A DNA stretch of 47,115 nucleotides from Gnetum montanum (GCA_015680685.1 MNCI01029166.1:27649-74763), one strand, 5' to 3'; shown: positions 9,304 to 21,239, counted from the first letter of the stretch. The notes: a model not told the origin generated them from the letters alone. Numbers and translations are program-made.

Positions 9304-12060
9304 ATGTCTTCTTCTCATAGGAGCCCATCTCCGCCTAGGGTAGTTCAAGTACCTCAATAATACCAGGTGGTATATGCTCATCTTGATGAGTATGTAACAT
9401 ACTTTACCTTCATCTCACATCAAGGTGAACTGATGTGGTGGCACGATATGGAAGGCAACATTTTGTTGTCACTTGACGAATATGTTCTAGCAATGCTCTA
9501 GCTAATTCTCGCATGACATAGGCTTCAACATCTCCATGAAGAATATGAGATGCGAGATCCCAACTCAAGGGATTATCATCCCATTGAAGCACAAAGATTA
9601 AGAGATCGGTAGCTAGAGCACCAACACGAGCTTGTGAAGGGTAAGGGGTCAAATATCTTTCTACCTCTACTTGGCCCAATTGATGAAGGTGATCATTTCT
9701 TTAGTGATTCTCCCCTCTTTGACTTTGTTCAAGAATCCCTCAACCAAAATGTACAGTCCACAATCCATAATCTAGATTCTAGTCAAAATGGATCCAATGA
9801 CAAAAATGGATCTAGAGAAGCAAGTCAAGAAAAGGGGGATAAAGGAGATCATGATCGTGATCATGGTTGCAAGCATCAAAGAAAGGATTATAGGTATCAG
9901 CATGGAGAAAGTTCCCCTTCTTCTTCCCCTTCATTGTCATCTTCTTCTTCATCGAGTTTAGCTCATGGCCATAGATGAAATAACCATGATCGAGGTGACT
10001 GATGGGACTAGAATAATAGACGGTACCGTTGGGACAGTTGTGATTGAAGATGTGGGCAATCTAAAGAGGCCCATCATCAAGAAAGAAGGGCTAGTAGGGA
10101 ACATCATAGGCACCACCATCATGGCCTTGATGAACCTCTACTTGCTACTCGAGGCATGTTAAACATTGTAGAGGCTATGAGGATTCCAACAAGGCATGTG
10201 AAGGATAGTAGAATAAAGAGGCTTAATATGAACAATATCCCTCAGTTCAAGGGAGGATATTATGCTAATCCACAAAATCATCTTTAGGCCTTCCAAGAAG
10301 CATGTGCCTTGCAGAATATCGAAAATGATTGGTAAAATCTGAAATTATTTCCAAGGATACTTATAAAGGAAGCAAAAAGTTGGTATTGATCCTTGGAACT
10401 AGAATCAATCAGGCGGTGGAGTACAATGTTGGAACTATTCAATGACAAATATCAAACATACTCCCAAGTATCTAATCTAAGAAAAAAAATTCAATGGTGG
10501 AAACAAGGGAATCATGAGTCCTTGGATGCTGCTATTGGCCAATACTACTCTCTATTGCATACATGTCCTGGCCATGGATACTCTCAACTTGATCAACTTT
10601 ACCAAATCATAGATGGCTTGTGATCTAAAACCAGGAAAATACTTGGCGTCTATGCCCAAGGGAGATTGATAGAGTTAAGTGCCTATCAGATCCAAAAACT
10701 AATTGTGCAGGTAGCCAAGGAGAAGGGAGAACTAAGAAAATGTGAAAGTGCAAAAGAATATAATAGAGACCCTTCTANAATGCTGCTATTGGCCAATACT
10801 ACTCTCTATTGCATACATGTCCTGGCCATGGATACTCTCAACTTGATCAACTTTACCAAATCATAGATGGCTTGTGATCTAAAACCAGGAAAATACTTGG
10901 CATCTATGCCCAAGGGAGATTGATAGAGTTAAGTGCCTATCAGATCCAAAGACTAATTGTGCAGGTAGCCAAGGAGAAGGGAGAACTAAGAAAATGTGAA
11001 AGTGCAAAAGAATACAATAGAGACCCTTCTATTTGAAAGAAGGGGGTTAGATTTTGTAACAGTGAGGATGAATTCACCAGACTTGAGGTGGTTAATTAGG
11101 AAAACCTTGTCATTCTAGAAATTGAAATCAAAAATTATGATTAAGGTTGACCAATTATGGAACTCCATGGATAATAGGTTTCAAGCTATTCTAAAAATTG
11201 TTGAAGAGTCCAAGGAGCAAGGCGGTGAGTGAGAGCGTTGGAGGCATAAGGAGGCTGAACACACCATATCTAAAGGTAAAGGTAAAATGGCTATAATAGT
11301 GATGGCTATAGATAGTGATTCAAATGATGATGGTGGATGTGATGTCTACTAGTATGAACATCCTAAGGGATGTTGTCCAGTTGTATCACACTTGCAGGAA
11401 TCTGGGGTGTATGCCTTACATCCATGGCTTGCACAAAGATAAATGCCCAAAAGATTACCTTATCCACAAGGCACTCTGCAATAGTTCTACCAATCACAGT
11501 AGTACTACCTAAGTGGAACTCCTTTGTAAATTTACGAAGTGTATCAGTAGTTGTAGCAACCATAATCGTGGGCAATACCACCTCCAAAGTAGTAATATCC
11601 TTACTGGCAACCAAATCCCTGTAGTTACTATGTTCAACAAAGTTCATTTCCAAGGGACTCCTCTAATAATATTACTACTTACTAATCTCACCACTACCTT
11701 CCTGAGACATATCAATCACCTTATCTAAGGAGAGATTCCATCTACTACCCTCATGCACCTCCTGTTCCTGCACCTAATCCTCCACCTACTGCATAAGTAC
11801 CACTTGCTCTGTCCATGCAGGGTGAATTGCCAGCACAACCATAGCAAAGGAATGCTACGAGGGTAGTTAACCTACAATCAGTTAACCCATCTAGTGGGTT
11901 GGAATCATGAGTAAAGAAAAGATCCTTTTTCCAACCTCACAATCCACCAAAGCCCTCAAATACATTGGTGGTTAGTAACCTTGCTCCTCCAACTTCCTCT
12001 ATTTCCTCTCTAAGTCCCCTTCAAACCAAAATCCTTCTCAAATCCACACTATAATGCTGA
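9304..12060 (+). pseudogene. Gag polyprotein (element 2)
   Basis: I choose the ATG at 9304 because element 3 has an equivalent start (31652) at the same distance from its PBS, followed by a similar S-rich beginning. A Ser-rich and basic region lies at 9900-10000. The Retrotrans_gag-like core starts with MNNIPQFKGGYYANPQNHL (10228 onward) and continues LKLFPRILI, SIRRWSTMLELFNDKYQ and GQYYSLLHTCPGHGYSQLD. It is close to the gag of element 3. A charged stretch follows, then a Pro/Tyr-rich tail to about 12060. Gag forms the virus-like particle around the RNA. There are many stops, and a 254-base duplication around N 10778 interrupts the core. Confidence 0.8.
10526..11031 (+). repeat. Direct duplication flanking a single N (probable assembly overlap)
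   Basis: Bases 10526-10777 and 10780-11031 are the same sequence with about three differences (for example GCGTCTAT versus GCATCTAT), separated only by the N at 10778 and one A. The duplication splits the gag core with no biological junction. Two unmerged contig ends or two haplotypes joined by N explain it better than a real tandem repeat. Confidence 0.8.
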
Positions 12061-12129
12061 CACATGCTGTATCTAATTAGATTCAAGTTGGTAACCCACC
12101 CAGAAAATTAGCTGATCATGGAGGAGTCC

Positions 12130-12480
12130 CCTAGTTTACTTGAAGATTATTGGGAATGAGCCTTCCAAATCTCTTCTTGACTCTAGTTCCAGTGTTAATT
12201 TGATCTTGCATGAGATGTACACCATGTGGAACCTTCCTCCTTTGAAGTAGAGCAAAATCTAGCTGGAATTGGTAGACTAGTCCATCATTGTTCCATTGGG
12301 ACTAGTTGAAGACATCATCACCACCATTTTTGGGTGGTCATACCCAACTAATTTCCTAGTAATCAAAGTGAGAACTACAAGGGGAACTTTCTAATTATTA
12401 TGGGAAGGGCATGTCTAAGTACTACAAATGCTAAAATGGGCATTAGAGATATTTCCTTGCAGATATCAAAAGAAAATGAA
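12130..12480 (+). pseudogene. Aspartic protease (element 2)
   Basis: The text reads LLDSSSSVNLILHEMY, where plant gypsy proteases have LLDxGASVNLxPxxxY. It continues NLPPLK, LELVD, IIVPLGLVEDII and YPTNFLVI. Order and spacing fit the retropepsin of Athila-like elements, which cleaves Gag-Pol during particle maturation. The catalytic Asp remains, but the Gly of the D-S/T-G site is Ser. Together with in-frame stops this means it is inactive. Confidence 0.7.
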
Positions 12481-12949
12481 TTTGGAAAGATTAAGAAGAA
12501 GAGAGTTCCATGTATCGTGTACAATGATTTAGGGTGCCACTGTGTATAGAAGTTATGGTTAGTAAAGTAAACATTTATCTTTGCATGCAAGCAGTGTGCA
12601 CCAGAAGTAGATATCTAGAGATGTCTATACGCAGCAGCCACAAAATAAGAGGGCACCCAGTGGCTAACAACTGATACTAGCAGTAGTATAATATGCATGG
12701 AATCAACTGAGGGCCTAATGTACAAGTACGTTGCAAGTATGGATGAACTTGAGTAGGTTCACCACTAGCTCTCCGAAGGAGCAAATGATGATGTTAATTG
12801 GGATGAGCTAGAAATTCATGAAAATTTTAAATAAGAGCCCCTTGAATTGAAGACATTACTAACTAGAATGGAGTACAAAATTTTGAAAAATGGAAGGCCA
12901 GTTATCATTAATGCCAGGCTTGCTATAGAACAGAAGAGAAGATTGATAT

Positions 12950-14313
12950 AAAAGTTGTGAAAAAATGGTCAGTAGCCTTCACTTGTTCATATTCTAAGCT
13001 CACTAGGATAGATCCAAGAATATGCCAGCACCAAATATACACTAACCTGACCATCAAGCTGAAACAACAACCGCAATAGTGTTTGAATCCTAAATTAAAG
13101 AAAATTGTTAAAGAGGAGATTGAACAACTCCTCAAGGTGAGATTCATTTACCCTATCATAGATAGTGAGTGGGTCAGCCCACTCGTGATCATGCCAAAGA
13201 AAGGAGGAAAATGGCGGGTATGCATTAATTTTCGGCTACTCAATATGGCAACTTTCAAAGATCATTTTCCATTGCCTTTCATTGACCAAGTGCTAGACAC
13301 CATTTTGGGGCACAGCTATTATAACTTTCTAGATGGTTATAGTGGCTATAACCAAATTTGGATTGCACTAGAGGACTAGACAAAGATAACTTTCATAAGT
13401 CCTTAGGGAACTTTTGCCTACCAACAGATGTCATTTGGTCTATGTAATGCCCTAACCACATTTCAACGATTAGTTCTGAGCATTTTTCAACAACAAATTG
13501 GTAGCGGGGTAGAAGGCATTATGGATGATTTTTCTACCTATGGAGCTACATTTGAGCAAGCTCTGGACCATCTTTAATAGGTGTTGAAAAGATGTGTCAG
13601 AATAAATATTTGGATCAATTGGAAAAAGAGTCATCTTATGGTCCAGGAAGGCACAGTCTTGGGGCATCGCATCTCAAAAACAGGAATTGAAGTAGACCTT
13701 GAAAAAATAAGGGTCATCCAAGGAATAACCCATCAACCTAAAATAGTCAAAGAAGTTTGGTCATTCCTTACTTATACTAGCTACTATTGCTAATTCATCA
13801 AGAATTTTTCCGAAATTGCTAATTTGTTGGTAGAATTGACGAAGATGGATGCATCATTCGTCTAGACCCCTGCATGTGAATCAGCATTTCAATTGTTAAA
13901 AAAATAGCTTATTGAAACCCCCATTCTTCAAGCACCAAATTGGTCTAGACCATTTCATGTGATGACCAATGTATCAAATTATGCTTTGTGGGTTAATTCT
14001 TACGTAGATGGATGATCAAGAACGTCCATATTACATTCACTACACAAGCTATAGCATTGCAGGTGCACAACTAAACTACACCACCATACAAAAGGAGTTG
14101 ATGATAGTGGTGTTCATTTTAGAGAAGTTTAGACACTATGTGCTTGGCTATAAATTGTTTATGCACATAGATCATAGCACCATCATATTTTTAATGAAAA
14201 AACTAATGGTGAGCCCCCATGTCATACGGTGGCTTGTGATTTTGCAGCAATTCGATCTCACAATGGTAGATCATAAAGGTGTGAAAAATGTGATCACGGA
14301 TCCCTTATCGTGA
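12950..14313 (+). pseudogene. Reverse transcriptase and RNase H (element 2)
   Basis: RT begins near the family signature SxxICxHxIY (here RIDPRICQHQIY). It runs through NPKLKKIVKEEIEQLL, SEWVSPLVIMPKKGGKWRVC, FLDGYSGYNQI (first catalytic Asp region), FAYQQMSFGLCNA and GIMDDFSTYG, which carries the catalytic Asp pair (usually YMDD or YxDD). RNase H follows with NYTTIQKELMIVVFILEKF, MHIDHSTI and GVKNVITDPLS, so its Glu and Asp residues are visible. Stops at several sites replace Gln, Trp or Arg codons (TAG or TGA), for example at 13377-13379. These wordings place the element in the Athila group. Confidence 0.88.
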
Positions 14314-14383
14314 CTAAGATGAGATGACAAGGAGAAAGAAATCCTTTTATTTAATCAATTCTCTGATGAATCTCTCTTTATAG

Positions 14384-15720
14384 GTGCTATTAATGCACAA
14401 ATGCCGAATGAACCAAAATGGTATGACACAATCCTCACTTATCTACTTAAGCAAGAACTACCGCAAGGGCTGGATGCCAAAAAGAAACAACAGTTTCTTC
14501 ACCGGGTCAAATATTTCATGGAGATTAATGAAAACCTTTACAAGGTTTGTCCTAATGGCCTGGTATGTTGGTGTTCCTTGATATAGATCAACTACGCATT
14601 CTTCAGGATGCTCATGAAGGTCCTTATGGGGGCCATTACACTGGGAGATGCATGGCCATAAAAATCCTCATGGTAGGGTATTATTGGCCAATAATCTTCA
14701 GGGATGCACATCAATTCATCCATGCTTGTGATCATTTCCAATGTGATGGTGGAATAACAACTTGAATGGAGGGGTCACAACAATGGATACAACCTCCTAA
14801 ACCATTTGACATTTGGGGCATTAACTTTATGGATCCGATCGCACCTTTATCAAATAAAAAGACATATATAATAGTCACAGTTGACTATTATACCAAGTGG
14901 GTAAAAGCAACAACTATCACTAACTGTACATCCACCACTGCTACTTGGTTTATACAACAAAACATTGTAAACAAGTTTTGCGTACCTCATGTGTTAATTT
15001 CTGATAATGGAACTCATTTTACAAGTGCCACTTTCTAAAAGCTAATGCAACACTTTGGGTTTAAACATAAATTCACAACACCATATCACCCCCAAGCCAA
15101 TGGTCAAGCTAAAGTTACTAATCGGGAGATTACAAAAATCTTAACATGTACCATTAGTAAATACCAAAGGGACTGGAGCACTAAATTAAATGATTCCATT
15201 TGGGCCTATTTCTCCACATGAAAACTTCCCATAGGTTATTCTCCATATGAGCTCATGTATGGAAAACTACCAACATTGCCCATCCAATCTAAGCTCAGTA
15301 CACTCTCTACAGCTTGTGGTCTTGACCTCAATCTAAGTCTAGTACAAAAAGAATAATTAATAAGCCTCAACTTGCTAGACAAAAATTGGTTAATGACTCT
15401 GTCATCCAACGAAAAAGATAAATGCATTCAACAAGAAACACCGTGAACACAAAATAAGAAAATTCAAGTTTCAACTAGGAGACAAAGTTCTCTATTGGAA
15501 TCCTACACATGTATCCTAATGAACCAAATTTTAAACATTGTGGAAAGGACCTTACATTATTGATGAGACTTTTCCATCTGGGGCCATGATCATCTACAAA
15601 CTTGACAGCCTAGATAAAAAATAACTAGTCAACATTCAACAAATAAAACCTTTCCATGAGCTCAAGCCAACCAACTCAACAAACACCTCGTCAGATGGAC
15701 AACCACACTTAATCTTTTAG
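14384..15720 (+). pseudogene. Integrase (element 2)
   Basis: The N-terminal H-H-C-C zinc site reads HEGPYGGHYTGRC then GYYWPIIFRDAHQFIHACDHFQC, with its last Cys kept as CDHFQC. The core shows FDIWGINFMDPIAP (first Asp) and LISDNGTHFTS (second Asp). At NGQAKVTNREI the third catalytic residue, normally Glu (GQAEV), is Lys. The C-terminal part has GDKVLYWNP and LWKGPYII and ends near 15720. Stops include 15036-15038. The Glu-to-Lys change alone should abolish strand transfer. Confidence 0.87.
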
Positions 15721-17755
15721 ATCTCTCCCTTCCAACTTAGTCATGGGGGAGATAGCCACCCATACTAACATCTTTGGTAGCTCCTTAGTTTTTCACCTTT
15801 TTGTTTTACAAATTTTTGGTTTTATAACTTTTTTTTTCATCTTCTTTGTTTGACATTTTTGTTTTACATATTTGTATTTTTAAGGATTATTGGTCTTTTC
15901 TTAGTTTTTTTTTTACACCATTATTAATATATTCAATATTTATTATCTACTCTTTTACTTTCTTTCATGGTTATGTTTGCTTATATTTGATATGTTTCTC
16001 TAATTTTTTGATAATAAGATGGCAGGTACAATGGTAATGCACTACTTGATGACGGTATGCTTTATTTGTAATTTGATTATTGATATCTGGTTTCTAACTT
16101 TGAATGTCATTACTGATGACTGGGACATGGTTTCTTTTCATGTAATAGGCAGTGACTCCACATCATCCACCCATCCACATACTATATGGTTTTTCTTGTC
16201 TTGAAAGCATGCAGTCTCTTCTTCATTAATACAACTTTAATAAATTGGTGACTTTTGTAGTTTTTGGAATTGGGAAGGAGTCAAAGGTTTGGATAGGGTG
16301 TGGCTTCAAAGGGATGTGGTATTCTTCATATTTTTCTATTTTCCTGTGTGCAGGAGTGTTCTCATAAGCTTCTCACCATTTTGTGTCATTTCATAATAGG
16401 AAGTAAAATAAGTCCTTGCATTGTGTGGTTCTCATCACATAAAAAAAAGATGAGGATTCAAAGCACACCCCTTAGATAAAATAAATGTGAAAAGTGCATG
16501 GGTATTTGCATGGTGTAGTTCCTATTTAAAAAAAACATGGGAATTCAAAGCATACCCCTTAAACCAAATAAAAGGGCTATAAGCATTGGTTATGAGACTT
16601 GTCTTGTCTCCTCTAACTAAGGCCCTTTCTCACTTCCTACCTTCACTCTAATTTGGAATAGTGGTTATTTTGTGGGAGCATTCTTATGTTGTAGGAGATG
16701 GACTTGCCTTAGAATGTCAATGTGAAATCACTGAAAGTGGTTGGTTTTGATCTAGACTGAGGAAGGATCCTACCAAGTCAATTAATGAAAAACTCCAAAA
16801 GGGACTGTATGTGACCACAATTAAGAACTCCATTCCACTCTCTCTATCATCCATCTATACTTTTCATGCCTCACCTCACTACCATTTTCATGTTTTGATT
16901 CAATGTTCTAGTTTGATGTGTTAGGATTCTTAGTTAGTGACTTTTGGGTTTTTGTACTTAGCTTTCCATAACCATTAATCATCCATGGCACCCATGGACT
17001 CCTTGGTTTGAGGTTATGCAAGGGCATAAAAGGCATGTGCCTACCTTGGGGAGGACCCATTTGCATATCTTTTGGTTTGGTTATGTTAAGTTCTTTACCC
17101 TTAGACATTGTTACAATCAAATTCTTTTTATTTATCTCATCCATGTCATTCAATTGTATGCACCTTCACAACTATTTGTAATGAACTCTTTTTTATTATT
17201 TTGAATAGCCTCTTTCTAGTAATCCTTGTGTCAAGCTTTTTCTGAATTATATGAATCATTTCTCTTATTTAACCCATTCGTCAGTCTTTTCACTAACAAC
17301 ATCAAGCAATCAATCTATCACAATCACAACCCTGGCTAGATAAAATCACCAATGAGATAAGGTACTTAGCCATTATTTGTTATGCTATAAATACTAATCC
17401 TTGGTTTTGTTCTGATTGTAGTGGGAAGCATGGACTGGAAGTGGGACTATCATCAACAAGGAGGATGTAACCATATCACTCGCGGGAGATTGATCATGAC
17501 CACTGGATCTCTTCTATCTCTCCCTCATTTTTTTGATACCAAGAGGGGTTGGATGTTCTTTGGATCCACTAGTGTTCTTTCCTATAGTCAAGAACACTCA
17601 ATGTTGTACACCATTATAATATTATATACACAAGCACTTCTGTATTTTTTTTTCTTTGTGTCACTCTACATGTCAGTCAAATAAGTCCACACCCCCTATT
17701 ATATTTTGTAAAGGACTTGTCCCTCTTCTCTTGTACTTGAGGATGAGTTTTCATT
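15721..17755 (+). other. 3' region of element 2 (env-like ORF reduced)
   Basis: About 2 kb between integrase and the PPT. A tract TCATGGGGGAGATAGCCACC (15739-15758) recurs, reversed, at 47064-47083 in element 4, and T-rich DNA with a TTTTTGTTTTAC motif follows. A segment near 17010-17060 (GCAAGGGCAT... GGGGAGGACCC) also recurs in elements 3 (about 35170) and 4 (about 45900). Near 17380-17420 a TATAAATA-like box and a splice-acceptor-like TTCTGATTGTAG occur. In element 3 the env-like ORF begins after the equivalent acceptor, but here only a ~90-codon open frame (17421-17684) without recognisable domains follows. Confidence 0.65.
16420..16575 (+). repeat. Two copies of an A-tract hairpin unit
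   Basis: The unit is roughly GTGTGGTTCTCAT, an A-rich spacer, GATGAGGATTCAAAGCA, CACCCCTTA. It occurs at about 16420-16480 and again at 16505-16565. The arms around the A run are inverted repeats (GGTTCTCAT and ATGAGGATT). Element 4 has the same pair of units on the minus strand (46411-46600), with the A run expanded. Confidence 0.6.
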
Positions 17756-17759
17756 CAAT

Positions 17760-17769
17760 CGTGGGGTTA
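17760..17769 (+). promoter_or_regulatory. Polypurine tract of element 2
   Basis: CGTGGGGTTA directly precedes the 3' LTR start TGATAAATCA. Element 3 has CATGGGGGTA and element 4 the same with small changes, each against the LTR, with TTTTCATTCAAT just upstream in elements 2 and 3. Confidence 0.75.
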
Positions 17770-18432
17770 TGATAAATCATTTTTTTCATCACTTCAATAT
17801 TGGGGTGGCTGCGATATTGGGTACACAATATCATGACCCAAGATGCCATATCGTACATTCGATATCGTAGGGTTACTCCCGGGTCTATAAATACCATGCC
17901 CAGGCACACAATTAGGAGTAATTTTTTAGCAGTCAAGTAGTGAAACTCTTGTAGTTTTTCCATTTGAAAGATAGAATATTTCCCAAGTTCCCACAGCAGG
18001 AGATTTAAGTGTGAATGGATCTTTATTCAAGCATTGATGTACCTAAGCACACCATTGTGTTGGAAATAAAGATGAACTCTTTGATATAGTGTTTGCACAA
18101 AGTTTAGGATGTGTTCAGGAAGTGGGAATGGTTACTTATGTTAGGCTAGATTAGACTATAGTTTACTTAGCAATTAATCACTCTTACTTTTATTCTTGTT
18201 CTAGGTGAGTAAGTCCATAAAAACACAAAATAATAAAAATATTATGCCTCGGTCACACTTAACCATACAATTGCATTTCACAAGTGGGACTAGGAAGACA
18301 ACAAATGAACAACACACACACACTATTTAGCTCTAGTGTACTTAGTAATTATAGTCTACGAAACTCGATCGGATTGCATGTGAACGCTTGTGATTCATAT
18401 GGTCGAGTGCAGGGGTACCTTGCCACTCATCA
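17770..18432 (+). repeat. 3' LTR of element 2 (663 bp)
   Basis: Begins TGATAAATCATTTTTTTCATC and ends TTGCCACTCATCA, followed by the CATAC duplication. It lacks ~200 bases present at 8575-8770 of the 5' LTR. The break lies between two TTTGAT strings (8573 and 8755 in the 5' copy), which suggests a deletion between short repeats. TATAAATA is at 17886-17893. Confidence 0.93.
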
Positions 18433-18437
18433 CATAC
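18433..18437. repeat. Target site duplication of element 2 (CATAC)
   Basis: CATAC at 18433-18437 equals CATAC at 8270-8274 just outside the other LTR. Five bases is the normal length for Ty3/gypsy integration. It shows that 8269 and 18438 were neighbours before this insertion. Confidence 0.9.
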
Positions 18438-19200
18438 CTTCTTCCAAAACTCCCTAGCACTATCTACCGTATAGAGGAATATGTGCAGTTGGTATGATTT
18501 GTTTTTTCATTTTATTTATTATTTTGTTTTATTAGTAAGTTATAATAATTTTCATTATTTCACTTACCTCTAGGTATAGGGTAAATGATTAAGGATTGAT
18601 TAAGGGTAACCACCTTTTAATTTTGGCCCAAACAATAGTTGAGGTGTTCACAAAAAGCCAAATAATAAGGCTTAAGGTGATGGACCAATTGAAGGATGAG
18701 TTTGATAATTACATCAAATGTCATCCAAAGGCCTACCAAAGGTGTTTAGCTAATGGCATAATACATAGTGGATGGGAAAATCCATCTCAAGATGTAGAAA
18801 CTCATTAAGTTCCTAAGATGCCATTATCATATAGGTGAAGTGAGTATATTGGTTTGTTTATTTTGGTTATCTCTGATCATTGAGCTATTTAGGCTTCGGT
18901 CATTTAAATGGTTATACTAGTTTTGCTTTAATTCAGTCTTATTTGGTTATATTTTTTTTCACATGATGCACCTATGTCAAGACTAATGGACCATTTTTGT
19001 TATGTTATAGGGGTTGTGCGATTAACCAAAGTGATTGTAATTATGTCAGGATGCATTGAGCCCATTCAACCAAGGATCATTCATGTCGCCTTACTTGACA
19101 TCATCATGGTCCTAAGCCCCATTGTTCCCACTATGGAAATTATTAACATCCTTAACTTCTTTAGCAAAGAAATCAAGAGGTTTGTCTAAAGAATCTAAGG
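18438..19200 (+). pseudogene. Exon-like fragments of an unidentified plus-strand gene
   Basis: This DNA was continuous with 8269 before element 2 inserted. A stop-poor segment at 18596-18808 reads IKGNHLLILAQTIVEVF then DEFDNYIKCHPKAYQR and ends VETH. It is preceded by a pyrimidine-rich AG acceptor-like site (CACTTACCTCTAG near 18573). Another acceptor-like TATGTTATAG lies at 19002-19011, followed by an open stretch to 19189. I recognise no domain. The same TTATGTTATAG acceptor style occurs in 28266-30299, so both could belong to one disrupted gene or transposon gene. This is inference. Confidence 0.3.
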
Positions 19201-19242
19201 GGCCCTGGATCTAAATCTAAGCTTAAAGAAAATAAAGAACTT

Positions 19243-19619
19243 TGTTAAAACAAGAACACTCTTGTGAAACTCTCTTTCTTCTATATCTCTTCTATATTCC
19301 TTCTATCTCTTAAATGAATATGTGCTGATACAATTATATAGGCCTTGATCTCTCAAGAATAAATTTAGAGAGATAATCATGAATCTCAGAAATCATGGGG
19401 ATGATCCTTATCATCTTATTTAAGGATCTTCTTAATATAGGATGAACTAAACATGGAATTGGATAAGACTTGCATCAATAGGATCTCATCTTATTTAATA
19501 TATATTTATAGATGAGATCTATCNGACTTGCATCAATAGGATCTCATCTTATTTAATATATATTTATAGATGAGATCTATCTAATTCTATTATGGAACAT
19601 CTAGTCATCATATTCCACA
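19243..19619 (-). repeat. Probable Ty1/copia LTR, minus strand
   Basis: Read on the minus strand it starts TGTGGAATATGATGAC, preceded by CAAGTGACGA, which resembles the CAAGTGGGAGA polypurine end of copia elements. It contains CCTATATAATTG as a possible TATA box, and ends GTTCTTGTTTTAACA. Removing the apparent 58-base artefact around N 19524 gives ~320 bp, a usual copia LTR size. No second LTR or target duplication is found, so the call is tentative. Confidence 0.4.
19467..19581. repeat. 57-bp direct duplication flanking a single N
   Basis: Bases 19467-19523 and 19525-19581 are identical and abut the N at 19524. The unit contains a 10-bp inverted repeat (GATCTCATCT / AGATGAGATC), which may have hindered assembly. 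An unmerged overlap is the simplest reading. Confidence 0.8.
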
Positions 19620-20066
19620 TCGTCACTTGTGTTCATGATGTGATCATTACTTTGGATGTTAATGAATCCATCTTTAATGATCCCTTGGGTATTCCCAATG
19701 AGGGCACAATGATGATCACCAAAGCAAGGAGTTGAATCCCTAGGAGGAAGTTGAGGAGTGGTAAAACACTCACCATGGTAATAAAAGATTCTCTCTAAGT
19801 TAGTTCCTTATTCTAGAGGCTACAAAGATGTATCCCCTATTCCAATTCCATGTATTCCTTAAGTTGCTTTCACAGGGAAAGATACTGAATGTTGAGTAAG
19901 CATGGATCATGAAGAATGTCTTAACCAAGGGCTCTCAATTCAACTATAGTGCTCATTTAGTTTCTAGGCTACAAAGCAAAATCTTGAAGCTTCAAGAAAA
20001 TCTCACAATGAAGTGCCATGTGCATTTCATGTTCTTTGCAGCTTATCTATGAAGATTTGTAGATTT
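19620..20066. other. Unassigned sequence next to element B
   Basis: Between the copia-like LTR and the target site of element B. On the plus strand about 34 codons from 19630 to 19735 are open, ending at a TGA. On the minus strand it could be the 3' end of a copia element, but no RNase H motif is readable. I see no feature I can name. Confidence 0.3.
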
Positions 20067-20850
20067 CCTCATGTAATGACTGAAAACATAGATGGCTAAA
20101 ATCATTGAGGGATCAACGAATGCATAGCCTAACCCCAACCCCATGTGAGGACTTGCTAGAAGCAAAGATGGGGCACCTTGAATGGTCTTGTTGATCAAAC
20201 AAGGACTTTACCAGCTGTAACCAGGCTGGTGGATGCAACCAAGGGTGGTTCGATTAGCCAAAATGCTAATGTGAATGACATGAAATAATGCTTAAGTGTT
20301 TATGTAGTGTTTCATGGCACTAAGTGTAGAGCGTAGTCATGGAATGGGGGTGAGTGTAGTCAAAGGTTTTAGCTAAAAGGAGGATGACAACCTATGAAGA
20401 CTACCGCTCGAGTGTAGTTACAACATGACAATGCATGAAAATGCAAAAAAATACTAGAAAATGCTAGAGAAGGTGAGAAATGTAGGAGAGAGAAATGGAA
20501 CACACCCCAAATGGAGTAGAGCATAGTTAGCTCTAAGAGAGGTGAGAAAGTAGAAAATGTACAATAGGTGAAGTGGAGAGCATAGTCATAGTCTTAGTGG
20601 TGTTGAGCTGTGAAGTTTGGTACTCACCCTAGTGTCCATACCTGTTGGGTTGGCTACTGTGGTGTACTGTGATCTGTGGTGTCCTATAGGGCTACGGTGG
20701 GGCTACGGTGGACCTTGGAATGTAACTTCGCCTCTCTATGGATGCCTTTGGATCTTGTTCACCCAAAATGCTAAGTGACACATGCCAAGAATGCAAAAAT
20801 GCCAACTATGAAATGCAAATGCCAAGCCCTAAAATGTTGGAGCATAGGGG

Positions 20851-20860
20851 TATTTATAGG
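20851..20860 (-). promoter_or_regulatory. TATA box of element B LTR
   Basis: On the minus strand this reads CCTATAAATA, downstream of the palindromic U3. The equivalent stretch is deleted in the 5' LTR (27200-28260), so the copy that would have driven the element has lost it. Confidence 0.55.
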
Positions 20861-21239
20861 GTTAGGGTCACCATGAAATGTAGATCGGGTACCATGTGAT
20901 AGTGGGATAGTTGGGACTATGCTAACCCCAACTATGCTCTCCACTATAGAAAATGGTGTTAAGCTCTATGGTGCTTTGATAGACTTTGTAAGGCTGAGAG
21001 ACTGTGAACTACTGAGAGGATTGCAATGTACTTGCAAAAGATGCCAAAAATGCCAAATATGGAACTTTTAGAGACTACAATCTGGAACTACGCTCTCCAT
21101 TGTGGCTAGTGGTGTAGAGCATAGTTACAATTTTGGGGAGAAGGGGGATGCAAAAAGATAAATGCTACTGCTAGAGGTGTGTTGGAGCTGATGTGGATGC
21201 TTGTGCTACATTGTGGAGGCCTTTAGACACTGTTCTTGT

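Larger units (their letters stand above)
8275..18432 (+). mobile_element. Athila-like Ty3/gypsy LTR retrotransposon, full length (element 2)
   Basis: The 10.2-kb element is bounded by LTRs beginning TGATAAATCA and ending CCACTCAT(C/A)A, with an identical 5-bp duplication CATAC outside both (8270-8274, 18433-18437). Inside, in order, are a PBS, gag, protease, RT, RNase H, integrase, about 2 kb of 3' region and a PPT. Wording of the RNase H and integrase (NYTTIQKEL, VITDPLS, YHPQANGQA) is typical of the Athila group. All coding regions carry stops and frameshifts. The 3' LTR is ~200 bp shorter than the 5' LTR. The env-like ORF seen in element 3 is missing or reduced here. Confidence 0.93.

Noticed and set aside
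10526-11031. Tandem duplication of a gag segment as a biological event
   Set aside because: The junction is exactly at a single N, and a second N (19524) shows the same pattern, so an assembly overlap is more likely.
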